Of a stretch of 64,000 bases of DNA, positions 55,717 through 64,000 are shown piece after piece. Position numbers and translations under genes: made by a program. The notes under the pieces are model-generated. The model saw only the letters and a list, made by a program, of their open reading frames with translations, did not search any database and had not been told where the DNA came from. Each line of letters begins with the position of its first letter. The first letter of the stretch is position 1. This DNA is from Bradyrhizobium sp. LLZ17 (GTDB taxonomy: Bacteria > Pseudomonadota > Alphaproteobacteria > Rhizobiales > Xanthobacteraceae), in the NCBI RefSeq assembly GCF_041200145.1, contig NZ_CP165734.1, positions 6,553,001 through 6,617,000 of the forward strand, written 5' to 3'.

Positions 55717-58038
55717 ATGGATGATACGATTGGCTTTCCCGACCCTGGCCTCGATCTGTCGGACGGCTTCAAGCCGCATACCTCGCATTGGGGCGTGTTC
55801 TCGGCCCGCAACAGCGCGGCCGGGCTCGAGGTCCGGGCTTATGCGGGCGATCCCGATCCGAACGGCATCATCGACAATTTTCCCGGCGCCTTGCGCCACC
55901 AGGCGCGCATCGCTCAGCCCGCGATCCGCCGCGGCTGGCTCGAGCGCGGCCCCGGTCCTGACGATCGCCGCGGCCGCGACGAATACGTCTCCGTGAGCTG
56001 GGAGAAGGCGCTCGATCTGCTTGGCGACGAGCTGGCGCGCATCCGCGATACGCGCGGCCCCGGCGCTGTGTTCGGCGGCTCCTACGGCTGGTCGAGCGCA
56101 GGACGCTTCCATCACGCGCAGAGCCAGGTGCATCGCTTTCTCAACATCGCGATGGGCGGTTATGTGCGGTCGGTGAACTCCTATTCCTCGGGCGCGTCCT
56201 CGGTGCTGCTGCCGCAGATCCTGGCGGGCTACGAAGACATCACCAAGCGCAACGTCACCTGGGAGCAGATCGCGACCGAGACCGAAATCGTGCTCGCGTT
56301 CGGCGGCATGGCGCTGAAGAATTCGATGGTCGCCGGCGGCTCGATCAGCAAGCATGTCGAGCGTGGCGCGATGGCAGCGGCGCGCAAACGCGGCTGCGAG
56401 TTCATCCTGGTGAGCCCGCTGCGAGACGATCTTCCGGCGGAAGCCGGCGCCGAATGGATGACATGCATTCCCGGCACCGACACGGCGCTGATGCTCGGCA
56501 TCGTCCACACGCTTGTCACTGAGGCCCTCCACGACCAGGCCTTCCTCGATCGCTACACCGAAGGCTGGCCGGTGTTTTTGCGTTATCTCACCGGTGAGGG
56601 CGATGGCCACGCCAAGGACGCCGCATGGGCCGCCGCGATCTGCGGCGTCAATGCGGACGCGATCCGCACGCTCGCGCGCCGGCTTGCCGGCAAGCGCGCG
56701 CTCATCACCGTCTCGCATTCGCTGCAGCGCGCCGAACATGGCGAGCAGCCGGTGTGGATGGGCATGGTGCTGGCGGCAGCGCTCGGCCAGATCGGCCTTC
56801 CCGGCGGCGGCTACGCCTATTCGTTGGGGGCGATCGGCTATTACGGCCGCCGCGTCAACGACGTCCCCGGGCCGACGCTAGGGCAGGGCCGCAACGCCGT
56901 CCGCGATTTCATTCCGGTGGCGCGCATCGCCGACATGCTGCTCAATCCCGGCAGCACCTACCGCTACAATGGCGAGACGCGCACCTATCCGGACATTCGC
57001 CTGGTCTATTGGGCCGGCGGAAATCCGTTCCATCACCACCAGGACATCAACCGCTTGCGCAAGGCGTTCGCGAAGGTGGACACGCTGGTCGTGCACGAGC
57101 TGGCCTGGACCGCGACGGCGCGGCACGCCGACATCGTGCTGCCCTCGACCATGACGCTCGAGCGCGAGGACATCGGCTATTCCAGCAACGATCCGCTAAT
57201 GGTCGCGATGCACCGCATCGCCGAGCCGTTTGGGCTGGCGCGCGATGATTACGACATCTTTGCCGATCTCGCCGATCGTCTCGGCGCCCGCGAGCCCCTC
57301 ACCGAAGGCCGCACGTCGAGAGAATGGCTGCAACATCTCTATGAGCCGACCCGCGCTTCGCTCGCGGGGCGCGGCCTTGAGGCTCCGAGCTTCGATGAAT
57401 TCTGGCAACGCGGCAGCCTCGTGGTGCCGCAACAGCCTGACGACGGCGGGCGGCTGCGCTCTTTCCGCGATGATCCCATCGCCCATCCGCTGCCGACGCC
57501 GAGCGGACGCATCGAGATCTTTTCGACGAAGATCGCGGCGCATAACGATGCCGATTGTCCGGGCCATCCGGTCTGGCTCGACAAGAGCGATGTGCCGAAG
57601 CCGGACGCGCCGTGCTTCCTCGTCGCCAACCAGCCGGTGACGCGCCTGCACAGCCAGCTCGATTTCGGCGGGCATTCGCTCGCGGCAAAGCACCGCGGCC
57701 GCGAGGTCGCGCGCATGAACCCGCGCGATGCCGAGGTTCGCGGCATCAAGCATGGCGACATTATCCGCCTGTTCAACCAACGCGGCGCCTGCCTTGCCGC
57801 GGTGAACGTCACCGACGCCATTGCGCCAGGCGTGGTGCAGCTTCCCACCGGTGCCTGGTACGATCCGATGGATCCCGAGGACGAGGCGCCGCTCTGCGTT
57901 CACGGCAATCCCAACGTGCTCACCCGCGACATCGGCACATCGTCCTTCGCGCAAGGCTGCACCGGCCAGCTCACGACCGTGGAGGTGGAGAAGTTCACCG
58001 GCAATCTGCCGCCGATCCGGGCTTTCGATCCGGTGTAG
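55717..58038 (+). CDS. bisC: BisC-type molybdopterin oxidoreductase
   Basis: 773 residues. SYGWSSAGRFHHAQ (about 122-135) is the serine-ligand motif of the DMSO/TMAO/biotin sulfoxide reductase group; no Fe-S cysteines and no Tat signal, as in cytoplasmic BisC. Mo-bis-MGD contacts include GGNPFHHHQDINRL and LPSTMTLEREDIGYSSND. C-terminal NQPVTRLHSQLDFGGHSLAA is typical. It reduces biotin sulfoxide or related S/N-oxides, perhaps methionine sulfoxide. GAGG lies eight bases upstream. Confidence 0.85.
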   Translation: MDDTIGFPDPGLDLSDGFKPHTSHWGVFSARNSAAGLEVRAYAGDPDPNGIIDNFPGALRHQARIAQPAIRRGWLERGPGPDDRRGRDEYVSVSWEKALDLLGDELARIRDTRGPGAVFGGSYGWSSAGRFHHAQSQVHRFLNIAMGGYVRSVNSYSSGASSVLLPQILAGYEDITKRNVTWEQIATETEIVLAFGGMALKNSMVAGGSISKHVERGAMAAARKRGCEFILVSPLRDDLPAEAGAEWMTCIPGTDTALMLGIVHTLVTEALHDQAFLDRYTEGWPVFLRYLTGEGDGHAKDAAWAAAICGVNADAIRTLARRLAGKRALITVSHSLQRAEHGEQPVWMGMVLAAALGQIGLPGGGYAYSLGAIGYYGRRVNDVPGPTLGQGRNAVRDFIPVARIADMLLNPGSTYRYNGETRTYPDIRLVYWAGGNPFHHHQDINRLRKAFAKVDTLVVHELAWTATARHADIVLPSTMTLEREDIGYSSNDPLMVAMHRIAEPFGLARDDYDIFADLADRLGAREPLTEGRTSREWLQHLYEPTRASLAGRGLEAPSFDEFWQRGSLVVPQQPDDGGRLRSFRDDPIAHPLPTPSGRIEIFSTKIAAHNDADCPGHPVWLDKSDVPKPDAPCFLVANQPVTRLHSQLDFGGHSLAAKHRGREVARMNPRDAEVRGIKHGDIIRLFNQRGACLAAVNVTDAIAPGVVQLPTGAWYDPMDPEDEAPLCVHGNPNVLTRDIGTSSFAQGCTGQLTTVEVEKFTGNLPPIRAFDPV

Positions 58039-58129
58039 GGGAACGAATGATACGATCGGCGCTTGCTGCCGCCGCAATCGATAGCTGCGCAAGACCAGCG
58101 AACGAAGCCCGACAAATCGTTGCGTGATG

Positions 58130-58708
58130 CTATCGCTGCGCGCCGGCGAGGGCGACCGCGGCCTCCACTGCATTCTCCAAAATCTCGTCGGATAATTGTC
58201 TGTCGTCGACCGCACGTGCCAGTTGCAGCGCGCCGACCATCGTCGCGTAGATCGTGATCGCCTTGCGCCGTCGGTCACGGGCCGAACCCGATGGAATCTG
58301 CTCTGCCATCAGCGCGATGACGTCGGACATCTTCGTGGTGAAGGCGTTACGCGTCGCCTTCGGATGTCGCGCGATTTCGGCGGCGAGCGCAGCGGTTGGG
58401 CAACCGGTTCCCGCGTTGTCGCGGTGTCGCGTCGAGAGGTACTCACGGATGGTGGTTTCGATCGCGACACCGTCTTCGAGATTGGCCTTATGCCGCTCTT
58501 CGCGCCGGGTGAGCGCTTCGGTCAGCACCTCGCGCACCAGATCCTCCTTGGAGGCGAAGTGCGTGTAGAAGGCGCCATTGGTCAGCCCTGCCGCCGACAT
58601 GATGCCCGCGAGGCCGACCGCGGCGATGCCGCTCTCGCGGAACTGCGCGGAGGCGACATCGAGAATGTGCCGGCGCGTGTCGTCCTTGCGTCCCTTGTCG
58701 TAGCGCAT
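58130..58708 (-). CDS. TetR-family repressor
   Basis: 192 residues; ATG 58706-58708 with AGGAGGG upstream. HTH: ILDVASAQFRESGIAAVGLA, GIMSAAGLTNGAFYTHFASK EDL. The C-terminal ligand domain carries GCPTAALAAEIARHPKATRN, of the TetR_C group often tied to efflux genes. It is divergent from a MATE gene; a 47-base palindrome between them is the likely operator for both. Confidence 0.92.
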   Translation of the reverse strand: MRYDKGRKDDTRRHILDVASAQFRESGIAAVGLAGIMSAAGLTNGAFYTHFASKEDLVREVLTEALTRREERHKANLEDGVAIETTIREYLSTRHRDNAGTGCPTAALAAEIARHPKATRNAFTTKMSDVIALMAEQIPSGSARDRRRKAITIYATMVGALQLARAVDDRQLSDEILENAVEAAVALAGAQR

Positions 58709-58770
58709 CCGTCCGGACCCCTCCTGCGGCACGGGTTGAGCCCGCGGCCACGGGATCGTGAGCGACTTGT

Positions 58771-58817
58771 CTATTGCATTACGGTCATAATAATGAATTA
58801 TGATCGTAATGCAATAG
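58771..58817. promoter_or_regulatory. Operator-like palindrome between tetR and MATE genes
   Basis: Left arm CTATTGCATTACGGTCATAAT and right arm ATTATGATCGTAATGCAATA-G are inverted copies over 21 bases with one mismatch, around a five-base centre. AT-rich arms also contain -10-like elements, so a bound TetR dimer pair would shut both promoters. Confidence 0.85.
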
Positions 58818-58862
58818 CGCCCTGAGGGGCGGCAGCTTTCGGGAATAACAGGATCGTAACGC

Positions 58863-60329
58863 ATGTCAGTCGAGGACGTCGCTGCATCGCCATTGTCCGT
58901 CGCGCAGCCCCTCGCGCGCGCGGCAGCTCCGGTTCGGTCCGCCACGCCGGCGGCTCAAGGCCCAAGCGACCGGACGCGCGCCGCGCTGCTGACGGCGCCG
59001 ATCCTGCCGACGCTGCTCAAGCTGGCGCTGCCGACAGTGACCGTCCTGGTGGCGCAGACCGCGGTCAACATCGCGGAAGCCTATTATGTCGGCTATCTCG
59101 GCACGGATGCGCTGGCCGGTGCCGCACTGGTGTTCCCGATCTTCATGCTGATGGCGATGATGTCGAATGGCGGGTTCGGCAGTGGCGTCGCCTCGTCGGT
59201 GGCGCGCGCGATCGGCGCCGGCCGCCGCGAGGATGCGGAGGCGGCACTGTTCCACGCCGTCGTGCTGGCGATCATCGCGGGCGGGCTCTTTACGCTGGGG
59301 GCAGTGCTCGGTGGCCCGGCGCTTTTCCGCACCCTCGGCGGCCGTGGCGGGGCGCTCAGCGCCGCCATCACCTATTCCAACTATCTGTTCGCCGGTGCGA
59401 TTCCGGTCTGGATCGTCAATCTCCAGGCGGCCGCATTGCGGGGCTCCGGCAACGTCAAGGTGCCCGCGCTGGTGACCCTGATCGGGGCGATTGTGACCAT
59501 CCCGGTCTCGCCGCTTTTGATTTTCGGCTATGGGCCGGTCCCAAGCCTCGGCATCGGCGGCGCCGGCATCGCCTTCGGCCTCTATTACGGCGCGGCGATG
59601 CTGTTCCTGCTGCGCTACATGTCCACGGGAGCGTCCGGCCTGACGCTGCGCATCGTGCGGTTGCGTGCGAGAGTTTTCGCCGACATGCTGAAGGTCGGCA
59701 TCCCCACCGCGCTCAACGCGGTGCTGAGCAATCTCACCGTCATTCTCGTCACCGGCGCGGTCGGCCTGTTTGGGACCTCAGCGCTTGCAGGTTACGGCAT
59801 CGCCTCGCGGCTCGACTATATCATGATCCCGCTGCTGTTCGGCATCAGCACGGCGACGTTGACCATGGTCGGCGTCAACATGGGCGCAGGCCAAACGGCG
59901 CGTGCGCAAAAGATCGGTTGGGTCAGCGGCGTCGCCGGCATGATCATGACGGGCACGATCGGCCTCCTGGTCGCGATCTTCCCGACCGCCTGGCTCAATC
60001 TGTTCACCCACGACGCAGAGGTCGTGAACGAGGGCATGACGTACCTGCGCATCGTGGCACCGGCCTATGCCGCGCTCGGCTTTGGTTTCGTCACGTCCTT
60101 CGCCGCGCAGGGCACCGGCCGCGCAATGGGTCCGCTGGTTGGCGCGTTCGCGCGGGTCCTGATTGCGGCCGGCGGCGGCTGGATTGTGGTCGCGGGCTTT
60201 GGCGCGGGAATGACCGGCCTCGCCACCATGGTCACGCTGTCATTCGTTGCCTACGCCGGGATCTGCGTGATGATGATGCTGTCGCCATCGACCTGGCGCG
60301 CCGATCAACGCGCCTCGCGCGGGTCGTGA
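58863..60329 (+). CDS. MATE-family efflux transporter
   Basis: 488 residues, about 12 helices in two related halves. KLALPTVTVLVAQTAVNIAE and YYVGYLGTDALAGAALVFPI are the first-half MATE block; the second half repeats it as GIPTALNAVLSNLTVILVTG and TSALAGYGIASRLDYIMIPL. Exports cationic drugs by Na+ or H+ exchange. About 45 N-terminal residues are an Ala-rich cytoplasmic extension. Likely controlled by the divergent TetR protein. Confidence 0.93.
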   Translation: MSVEDVAASPLSVAQPLARAAAPVRSATPAAQGPSDRTRAALLTAPILPTLLKLALPTVTVLVAQTAVNIAEAYYVGYLGTDALAGAALVFPIFMLMAMMSNGGFGSGVASSVARAIGAGRREDAEAALFHAVVLAIIAGGLFTLGAVLGGPALFRTLGGRGGALSAAITYSNYLFAGAIPVWIVNLQAAALRGSGNVKVPALVTLIGAIVTIPVSPLLIFGYGPVPSLGIGGAGIAFGLYYGAAMLFLLRYMSTGASGLTLRIVRLRARVFADMLKVGIPTALNAVLSNLTVILVTGAVGLFGTSALAGYGIASRLDYIMIPLLFGISTATLTMVGVNMGAGQTARAQKIGWVSGVAGMIMTGTIGLLVAIFPTAWLNLFTHDAEVVNEGMTYLRIVAPAYAALGFGFVTSFAAQGTGRAMGPLVGAFARVLIAAGGGWIVVAGFGAGMTGLATMVTLSFVAYAGICVMMMLSPSTWRADQRASRGS

Positions 60330-60380
60330 TCCTGGACTTGTTTCCCATTTGACGGCCAACGGAGAAAGGTCGCCCGCCGC

Positions 60381-60441
60381 GGGCGACAAATAGGAACTTT
60401 CTTTTCATTGATTTCGCACTCCGGGCGGAGGAAGACGGTCC
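60381..60441 (+). promoter_or_regulatory. Leader repeat upstream of metQ-like gene, copy 1
   Basis: Aligns without gaps to 61339-61399 (offset 958): GGGC-ACAAAT, GAAC-TTC-TTTCATTGATTT CG, CCGGGC-G and GAAGAC-GTCCC are shared, about three bases in four. Both copies precede a gene start on the same strand. Probably a shared promoter or regulator site. Confidence 0.6.
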
Positions 60442-60474
60442 CAGTCGTTGTTACAGCTGCCACGGAGACCCAAG

Positions 60475-61257
60475 ATGTCGTTTCGTTCCGCCCTGATCCT
60501 CTCAACCGTGCTCGCCGCATGGTCGGCTGTAGCTTCAGCCGAGACCATCAAGATCGGCGTGACACCGGGGCCGCATGCGCAGATCCTGGAGGCTGTGAAG
60601 CCGGTCGCCGCCAAGCAGGGTCTCGATATCCAGCTCATCGAGTTTTCCGACTATGTGGTGCCGAACGCGGCACTCGATGCCGGCGATATCCAGGCCAATT
60701 CATTCCAGAACCAGCCCTATCTCGACAACCAGAAGGCTGACCGCGGCTACAAGATCGAGTCCGTCGGCCTGACGGTGAATTTTCCGATCGGCGTCTACTC
60801 GAAGAAGCACAAAGCTTTCGCCGACATTCCCGACGGCGGCAAGGTCTCGATCCCCAACGACCCGACCAATGGTGGCCGCGTGCTGCTGCTCCTGCGCGAC
60901 AAGGGCGTGATCAAGCTGAAGGACGGTGTCGGCTTCAAGCCGACGGTGCTGGACATCAGCGAGAATCCCAAGAAGCTGAAGTTCATCGAGGTCGACGCCG
61001 CGCAGGCGCCGCGCGCGCTCGATGACGTCGATGCCGCCGCGATCAATACCAACTATGCGACGCAGGCCGGACTCGATCCCGTGAAGGACCCGATCCTGCG
61101 CGAGGATCCGAAGGGCCCCTATGTCAATTTGATCGCGGTGCGCACCGCGGACAAGGACAAGCCCTGGGTCAAGATCCTGGTCGACAGCTATCACACGCCC
61201 GAGGTGAAGGAGTTCGTCCTGACCAAGTTCAAGGGCGCGGTGCTGCCAAGCTGGTAG
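60475..61257 (+). CDS. MetQ/NlpA-family ABC binding protein without lipobox
   Basis: 260 residues. Signal peptide MSFRSALILSTVLAAWSAVASA has no Cys after it, so this is a free periplasmic protein, unlike the lipoprotein MetQ. Core: TIKIGVTPGPHAQILEAVKP, ALDAGDIQANSFQNQPYLDN, VSIPNDPTNGGRVLLLLRDK and AAINTNYATQAGLDP are all standard. Binds methionine or a related sulfur compound. No permease or ATPase follows directly; a luciferase-like monooxygenase does. Confidence 0.9.
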   Translation: MSFRSALILSTVLAAWSAVASAETIKIGVTPGPHAQILEAVKPVAAKQGLDIQLIEFSDYVVPNAALDAGDIQANSFQNQPYLDNQKADRGYKIESVGLTVNFPIGVYSKKHKAFADIPDGGKVSIPNDPTNGGRVLLLLRDKGVIKLKDGVGFKPTVLDISENPKKLKFIEVDAAQAPRALDDVDAAAINTNYATQAGLDPVKDPILREDPKGPYVNLIAVRTADKDKPWVKILVDSYHTPEVKEFVLTKFKGAVLPSW

Positions 61258-61649
61258 GGCGGGACACGCGCGTCGGCGGGGCGGGTTGCACGAGATCGGA
61301 TGCCGCTTGACCGTGGGCGTAGAAACGTTGTCTGCCCAGGGCTACAAATTTGAACGTTCATTTCATTGATTTCGTCCGCCGGGCAGGAGAAGACCGTCCC
61401 GTTCGGCCGCGGCCGCGAGCAGCAAGATCGGTGTTAGATTGTGATCGAAGGTTATGACACGCGCAAGATGAGGAAGTTCGCTCTGGCCAGCTTCAACGCG
61501 CGATCGCGCCCCGTTGGTAGGCAGATGGCCTGCCGTCCTCCGATGCAACGAGCCCGGGGACGTGGCAGCCTTGCGCATTGGCCGCTTGTCTCGGGCTGCG
61601 GCAACCGACATCATCTGGGCCGTGGCAATATCCGCCCGGCAGGGGTCGT
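61258..61649. other. Gap between the MetQ-like and monooxygenase genes
   Basis: 392 bases. It holds the second leader repeat (61339-61399). The frames that cross it are not convincing; the distance from leader to start (about 250 bases) is much longer than for the MetQ-like gene (about 35 bases), so a long 5' leader or an insertion is likely. Confidence 0.5.
61339..61399 (+). promoter_or_regulatory. Leader repeat upstream of the LLM monooxygenase gene, copy 2
   Basis: Second copy of the leader seen at 60381-60441, with TTTCATTGATTTCG fully conserved. Suggests the two transcription units answer to one signal. Confidence 0.6.
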
Positions 61650-62684
61650 ATGAAACGCTTTGCAAAATTGAAAAGACTGGGGTTCTTCACGCGGCTGCTC
61701 GACGAGGCGCCGCCGGCCGAGCGCTATCGCTTTGCGGCCGAGCAGATCGTGCGTGCCGAGAAGGCGGGCCTGGATTCGGCGTGGATCGCCCAGCATCATT
61801 TTCACGAGCGCGAAGGCGGACTGCCGTCGCCCTTCACGTTCCTCGGCTATGTCGCCGCGCAAACCTCGCGCATCCGCCTCGGCACCGGCATCGTTACCCT
61901 GCCGTTGGAAAGTGCGGTGCGTGTGGCGGAAGACGCCGCGGTCCTCGATCTGCTTTGTGATGGCCGGTTCGAGCTCGGCGTCGGCACCGGCGGCAACCCG
62001 TCCGCTTTCGCGGCCTTCGGCCTCGACAGCGCCCAGCGCAACGAGATCTTTGCGCGCAATCTGGAGGTCGTGCGGACCGCGCTTGCCGGTAAGCCGCTCA
62101 CCGGCGGCGACACGCTCTATCCGCAGCGGCCGCAACTGGACGGCCGGATCTGGCAGGCGACGTTCTCGGTGGCGGGCGGTGCGCGTGCCGGCAAGGCCGG
62201 CGACGGCCTGCTGCTGTCGCGCACCCAGCCGCGGACCAAGGATGCGCCGAATGCCACGCTCGCCGACATCCAAAACCCGGTCATCGATGCTTATCTGGCA
62301 GCGCTGCCGCCGGGCCGCGAGCCCCGCATCATGGCCTCGCGCACCATCTTTGTTGCCGACGACCGCCGCGAGGCGATGCGGCTCGCGGACCTTGGATTGC
62401 GGCGTGCGCTGCCGCAGTTCATGAAGAGCGGTCACCTTGCTCCGGGCGAGACGCTGGAGGAGATGATCACGGCCTTCGACACCCATGTCGGAGCGGCCGA
62501 TGATGTCATCGCCTCACTGCGTGCCGACGCGACCTTGGAGCGGGTGACCGATCTGGTCTTCCAGGCCCACTCGGTCGATCCGCCGCATCCCTATATCCTG
62601 CGCTCGATCGAATTGGTCGCGGACAAGGTCGCGCCGGCGCTGGGCTGGACCAGGACGGCGTCCGATGTGGCGCTCGCGGGCTAG
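61650..62684 (+). CDS. FMN-dependent luciferase-like monooxygenase (KPN_01858-type)
   Basis: 344 residues from ATG 61650 with AGGGG just upstream. LGFFTRLLDEAPPAERYRFA, SAWIAQHHFHEREGGLPSPF, IRLGTGIVTLPLESAVRVAE and RFELGVGTGGNPSAFAAFGL give the bacterial luciferase TIM barrel. Its place before a CMD gene and an AhpD-type gene matches the gene set known in TIGRFAM as LLM_KPN_01858, CMD_Avi_7170 and perox_Avi_7169 (assignment from memory). Substrate unknown, probably an organosulfur or related compound. Confidence 0.85.
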   Translation: MKRFAKLKRLGFFTRLLDEAPPAERYRFAAEQIVRAEKAGLDSAWIAQHHFHEREGGLPSPFTFLGYVAAQTSRIRLGTGIVTLPLESAVRVAEDAAVLDLLCDGRFELGVGTGGNPSAFAAFGLDSAQRNEIFARNLEVVRTALAGKPLTGGDTLYPQRPQLDGRIWQATFSVAGGARAGKAGDGLLLSRTQPRTKDAPNATLADIQNPVIDAYLAALPPGREPRIMASRTIFVADDRREAMRLADLGLRRALPQFMKSGHLAPGETLEEMITAFDTHVGAADDVIASLRADATLERVTDLVFQAHSVDPPHPYILRSIELVADKVAPALGWTRTASDVALAG

Positions 62685-62717
62685 TCGGGATTCCACGGAA
62701 TTGGTTGAGGCTGAAAT

Positions 62718-63335
62718 ATGAGTACCAAGGATATCATCGACACGCTCGCCGGGATCGAACCGGGCTCGAGCCTGGATGCCATCCGGGCGAAACGCGTGCA
62801 GGCGCGCGACAATGCGCAGAAGAGCTATCTCGCTCTGTTCGAGCCGATTGACGCCGGCGACTTCTCGCACGCGGAACGCGCGGTGGTTGCGCTCTTCGTC
62901 GCGGGTCTTCATGGCGAATCGCCGGTGACCGCCTTCTATCGGGCGAAGCTTGCGGCGAGCGCGAATGGCGCGGCTCTGGTCGAGGCGATCGAGGCCGAGA
63001 TCGCGCATGGCAAGACGTCTGGACCATACGGCGCCTATCCGGCCGGACCTTTGTCGGCGGAGGACACGACCGGCTTGAACTATCGCGTGAGGGCAGAGCG
63101 CAGGCCGTTGCTTGGCGCAAGGCTCGTCGCGGCGCTCGAACATGCGCATCTCCTGGTGTTCCGGCCGCGCGACGCGGCATCGGCGGATATGAAGGCGCTG
63201 CTTGCCGCCGGCTGGTCGAACAGCGGCATCGTCACACTGTCCCAGCTCGTCGCGTTCCTGTCGTTTCAGGTGCGGGTCGTCAGCGGTTTGCGCACGCTTG
63301 CCGCGGCCAATGCGTATGAGAAGGCTGCATCATGA
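62718..63335 (+). CDS. CMD-domain protein (Avi_7170-type)
   Basis: 205 residues. DIIDTLAGIEPGSSLDAIRA at the start and FSHAERAVVALFVAGLHGES for the CMD helix pair; a second half, PRDAASADMKALLAAGWSNS GIVTLSQLVAFLSFQ, is also CMD-like. The CxxC pair of active peroxidatic members is absent, so it may be a partner of the next protein, whose start overlaps its stop by four bases. Confidence 0.85.
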   Translation: MSTKDIIDTLAGIEPGSSLDAIRAKRVQARDNAQKSYLALFEPIDAGDFSHAERAVVALFVAGLHGESPVTAFYRAKLAASANGAALVEAIEAEIAHGKTSGPYGAYPAGPLSAEDTTGLNYRVRAERRPLLGARLVAALEHAHLLVFRPRDAASADMKALLAAGWSNSGIVTLSQLVAFLSFQVRVVSGLRTLAAANAYEKAAS

Positions 63336-63907
63336 GCACCATCAATCCGCCCGTCGTCTTCACCCAGGACGAACTTGGCTGGGTGTCCTGGATCGACCCG
63401 CTGCCTGAGGCTGAGCTGACTGAGCGGCATTTCGCCGGCCTGGTCGATCGATCCCGTGCCAAATCGGAATATTTCCGGCTGCTCGTGCGTGATCCCGAGG
63501 TGCTGGAAGCCCGCACCAAGACCGACAAGGACATCTTCTACAACGTCGCCGACGGCCTGCCGCGCGCCGAGCGCGAGCTCGCGGCGGCCGCGACCTCGCG
63601 CTACAATGGCTGCATCTACTGCGCCTCGGTGCATGCGCGATTTGCCAGTACCTATTCCAAGCGCCGCGACGACGTGCAACGCTTGCTCGACGAAGGCGTT
63701 GGTGCCGATCTCGGCGAACGCTGGAACGCCGTCGTCAAGGCCTCGGTTGCGCTGGCCTCGACGCCGATCGCGTTCGGCCCCGACAACATCGAGGAATTGC
63801 GCCGCATTGGCCTCGACGATGCCGAGATCGTCGACGTCATCAACAGCGCGTCGTTCTTCAACTGGGCGAACAGATTGATGCTGTCGCTCGGTGAGCCGAC
63901 AAAATAG
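63332..63907 (+). CDS. Alkylhydroperoxidase-domain protein (Avi_7169-type)
   Basis: 191 residues. The AhpD motif is complete: CIYCASVHA with Cys94, Cys97 and His101; RELAAAATSRYNG precedes it and FNWANRLMLSLGEPTK closes. Such proteins reduce peroxides with a thiol pair. Coupled to the CMD gene by an ATGA overlap, so the two may form one complex that protects against peroxide released by the monooxygenase. Confidence 0.88.
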   Translation: MSTINPPVVFTQDELGWVSWIDPLPEAELTERHFAGLVDRSRAKSEYFRLLVRDPEVLEARTKTDKDIFYNVADGLPRAERELAAAATSRYNGCIYCASVHARFASTYSKRRDDVQRLLDEGVGADLGERWNAVVKASVALASTPIAFGPDNIEELRRIGLDDAEIVDVINSASFFNWANRLMLSLGEPTK

Positions 63908-63968
63908 GCATCTTCGCTGGCACAGAAATTGTCGCTTGTTTTCACCACCAAAGTAGATGGAGCCGTGC

Positions 63969-64000
63969 ATGAGCAACATCAATCGCCGAACCCTGATCAA
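63969..64000 (+). CDS. Start of a Tat-exported protein, probably an ABC binding protein
   Basis: Only MSNINRRTLI is visible before the window ends. GGAG lies nine bases upstream of ATG 63969. The RR followed by hydrophobic residues suggests a Tat signal. In related gene sets the next gene encodes a peptide-type binding protein (KPN_01854 family), so that is my guess. Confidence 0.45.
   Translation, partial: MSNINRRTLI

Overview
The window looks like chromosomal DNA of a Bradyrhizobium-type alphaproteobacterium (Nitrobacteraceae). The basis is uniformly high GC with strong third-position bias, a periplasmic nitrate reductase operon napEDABC behind a perfect FixK-type box, a fliF-fliG-fliH-fliN-flbD flagellar operon next to a sciP-like gene, and many dispersed palindromic repeats of the kind common in bradyrhizobia. 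No database search was possible; every name rests on motifs and family knowledge.

Layout. 1-6.2 kb: the start of a DMT transporter, an MgtA-type Mg2+ P-type ATPase, a 3' relic of an ABC ATPase, purA, and a frameshifted proline-rich membrane protein. 6.3-14 kb: small secreted or membrane proteins, including two related Cys-rich exported proteins; the methionine sulfoxide reductases msrB and msrA; an exported TPR-caspase protein; and a stand-alone RecD-like helicase. 14.3-18.6 kb: napEDABC on the minus strand, which reduces nitrate in the periplasm under low oxygen. 18.7-27.5 kb: a loose set of regulators and enzymes: an AraC regulator, an acyltransferase, a luciferase-like oxidoreductase, a GST, an ASCH protein, a LuxR-type regulator, a Bcr/CflA exporter behind a Fur-like palindrome, and a P450 with an unusual I-helix. 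27.9-33.3 kb: a sulfonate uptake and desulfonation operon (two SsuA-like binding proteins, ssuD, ssuC, ssuB, split-barrel flavin reductase). 33.6-34.8 kb: an IS110/IS1111 element. 35-45 kb: an M20 peptidase, then the flagellar block flbD, fliN, fliH, fliG, fliF, sciP, flgD, fliK, all minus strand. 45-48.3 kb: mnmA, a PmtA-like methyltransferase between two copies of one repeat, and an elongator tRNA-Met.

The last 16 bp of the tRNA-Met region recur exactly 4.75 kb downstream, so 48.32-53.08 kb looks like a small integrated island or its remnant, without an integrase. It holds an orphan gene of unknown function, a long non-coding repeat, a DHA2 exporter, a small ABM-like protein and an ECF sigma factor with a SnoaL-like tail. 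After it come a DUF2934 protein, a zinc-ribbon protein, a small exported protein, a decayed peptide-binding protein gene and a BisC-type molybdoenzyme, then a TetR/MATE pair sharing a 47-bp operator-like palindrome. The right end (60.4-64 kb) is a sulfur-type gene set: a MetQ-like binding protein, an FMN-dependent luciferase-like monooxygenase, a CMD protein, an AhpD-type protein and the first codons of a Tat-exported binding protein. Near-identical leaders sit upstream of the first two genes. This is the best candidate in the window for a little-described system.

Sequence quality matters here. At least five otherwise well-conserved genes (the gene after purA, napB, a luciferase-like oxidoreductase, the ASCH gene, fliG) each carry one apparent indel. 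Hits in fliG and napB, whose operons look intact, point to base-calling errors at least as much as to gene decay. Six or more families of dispersed palindromic repeats fill the intergenic spaces.
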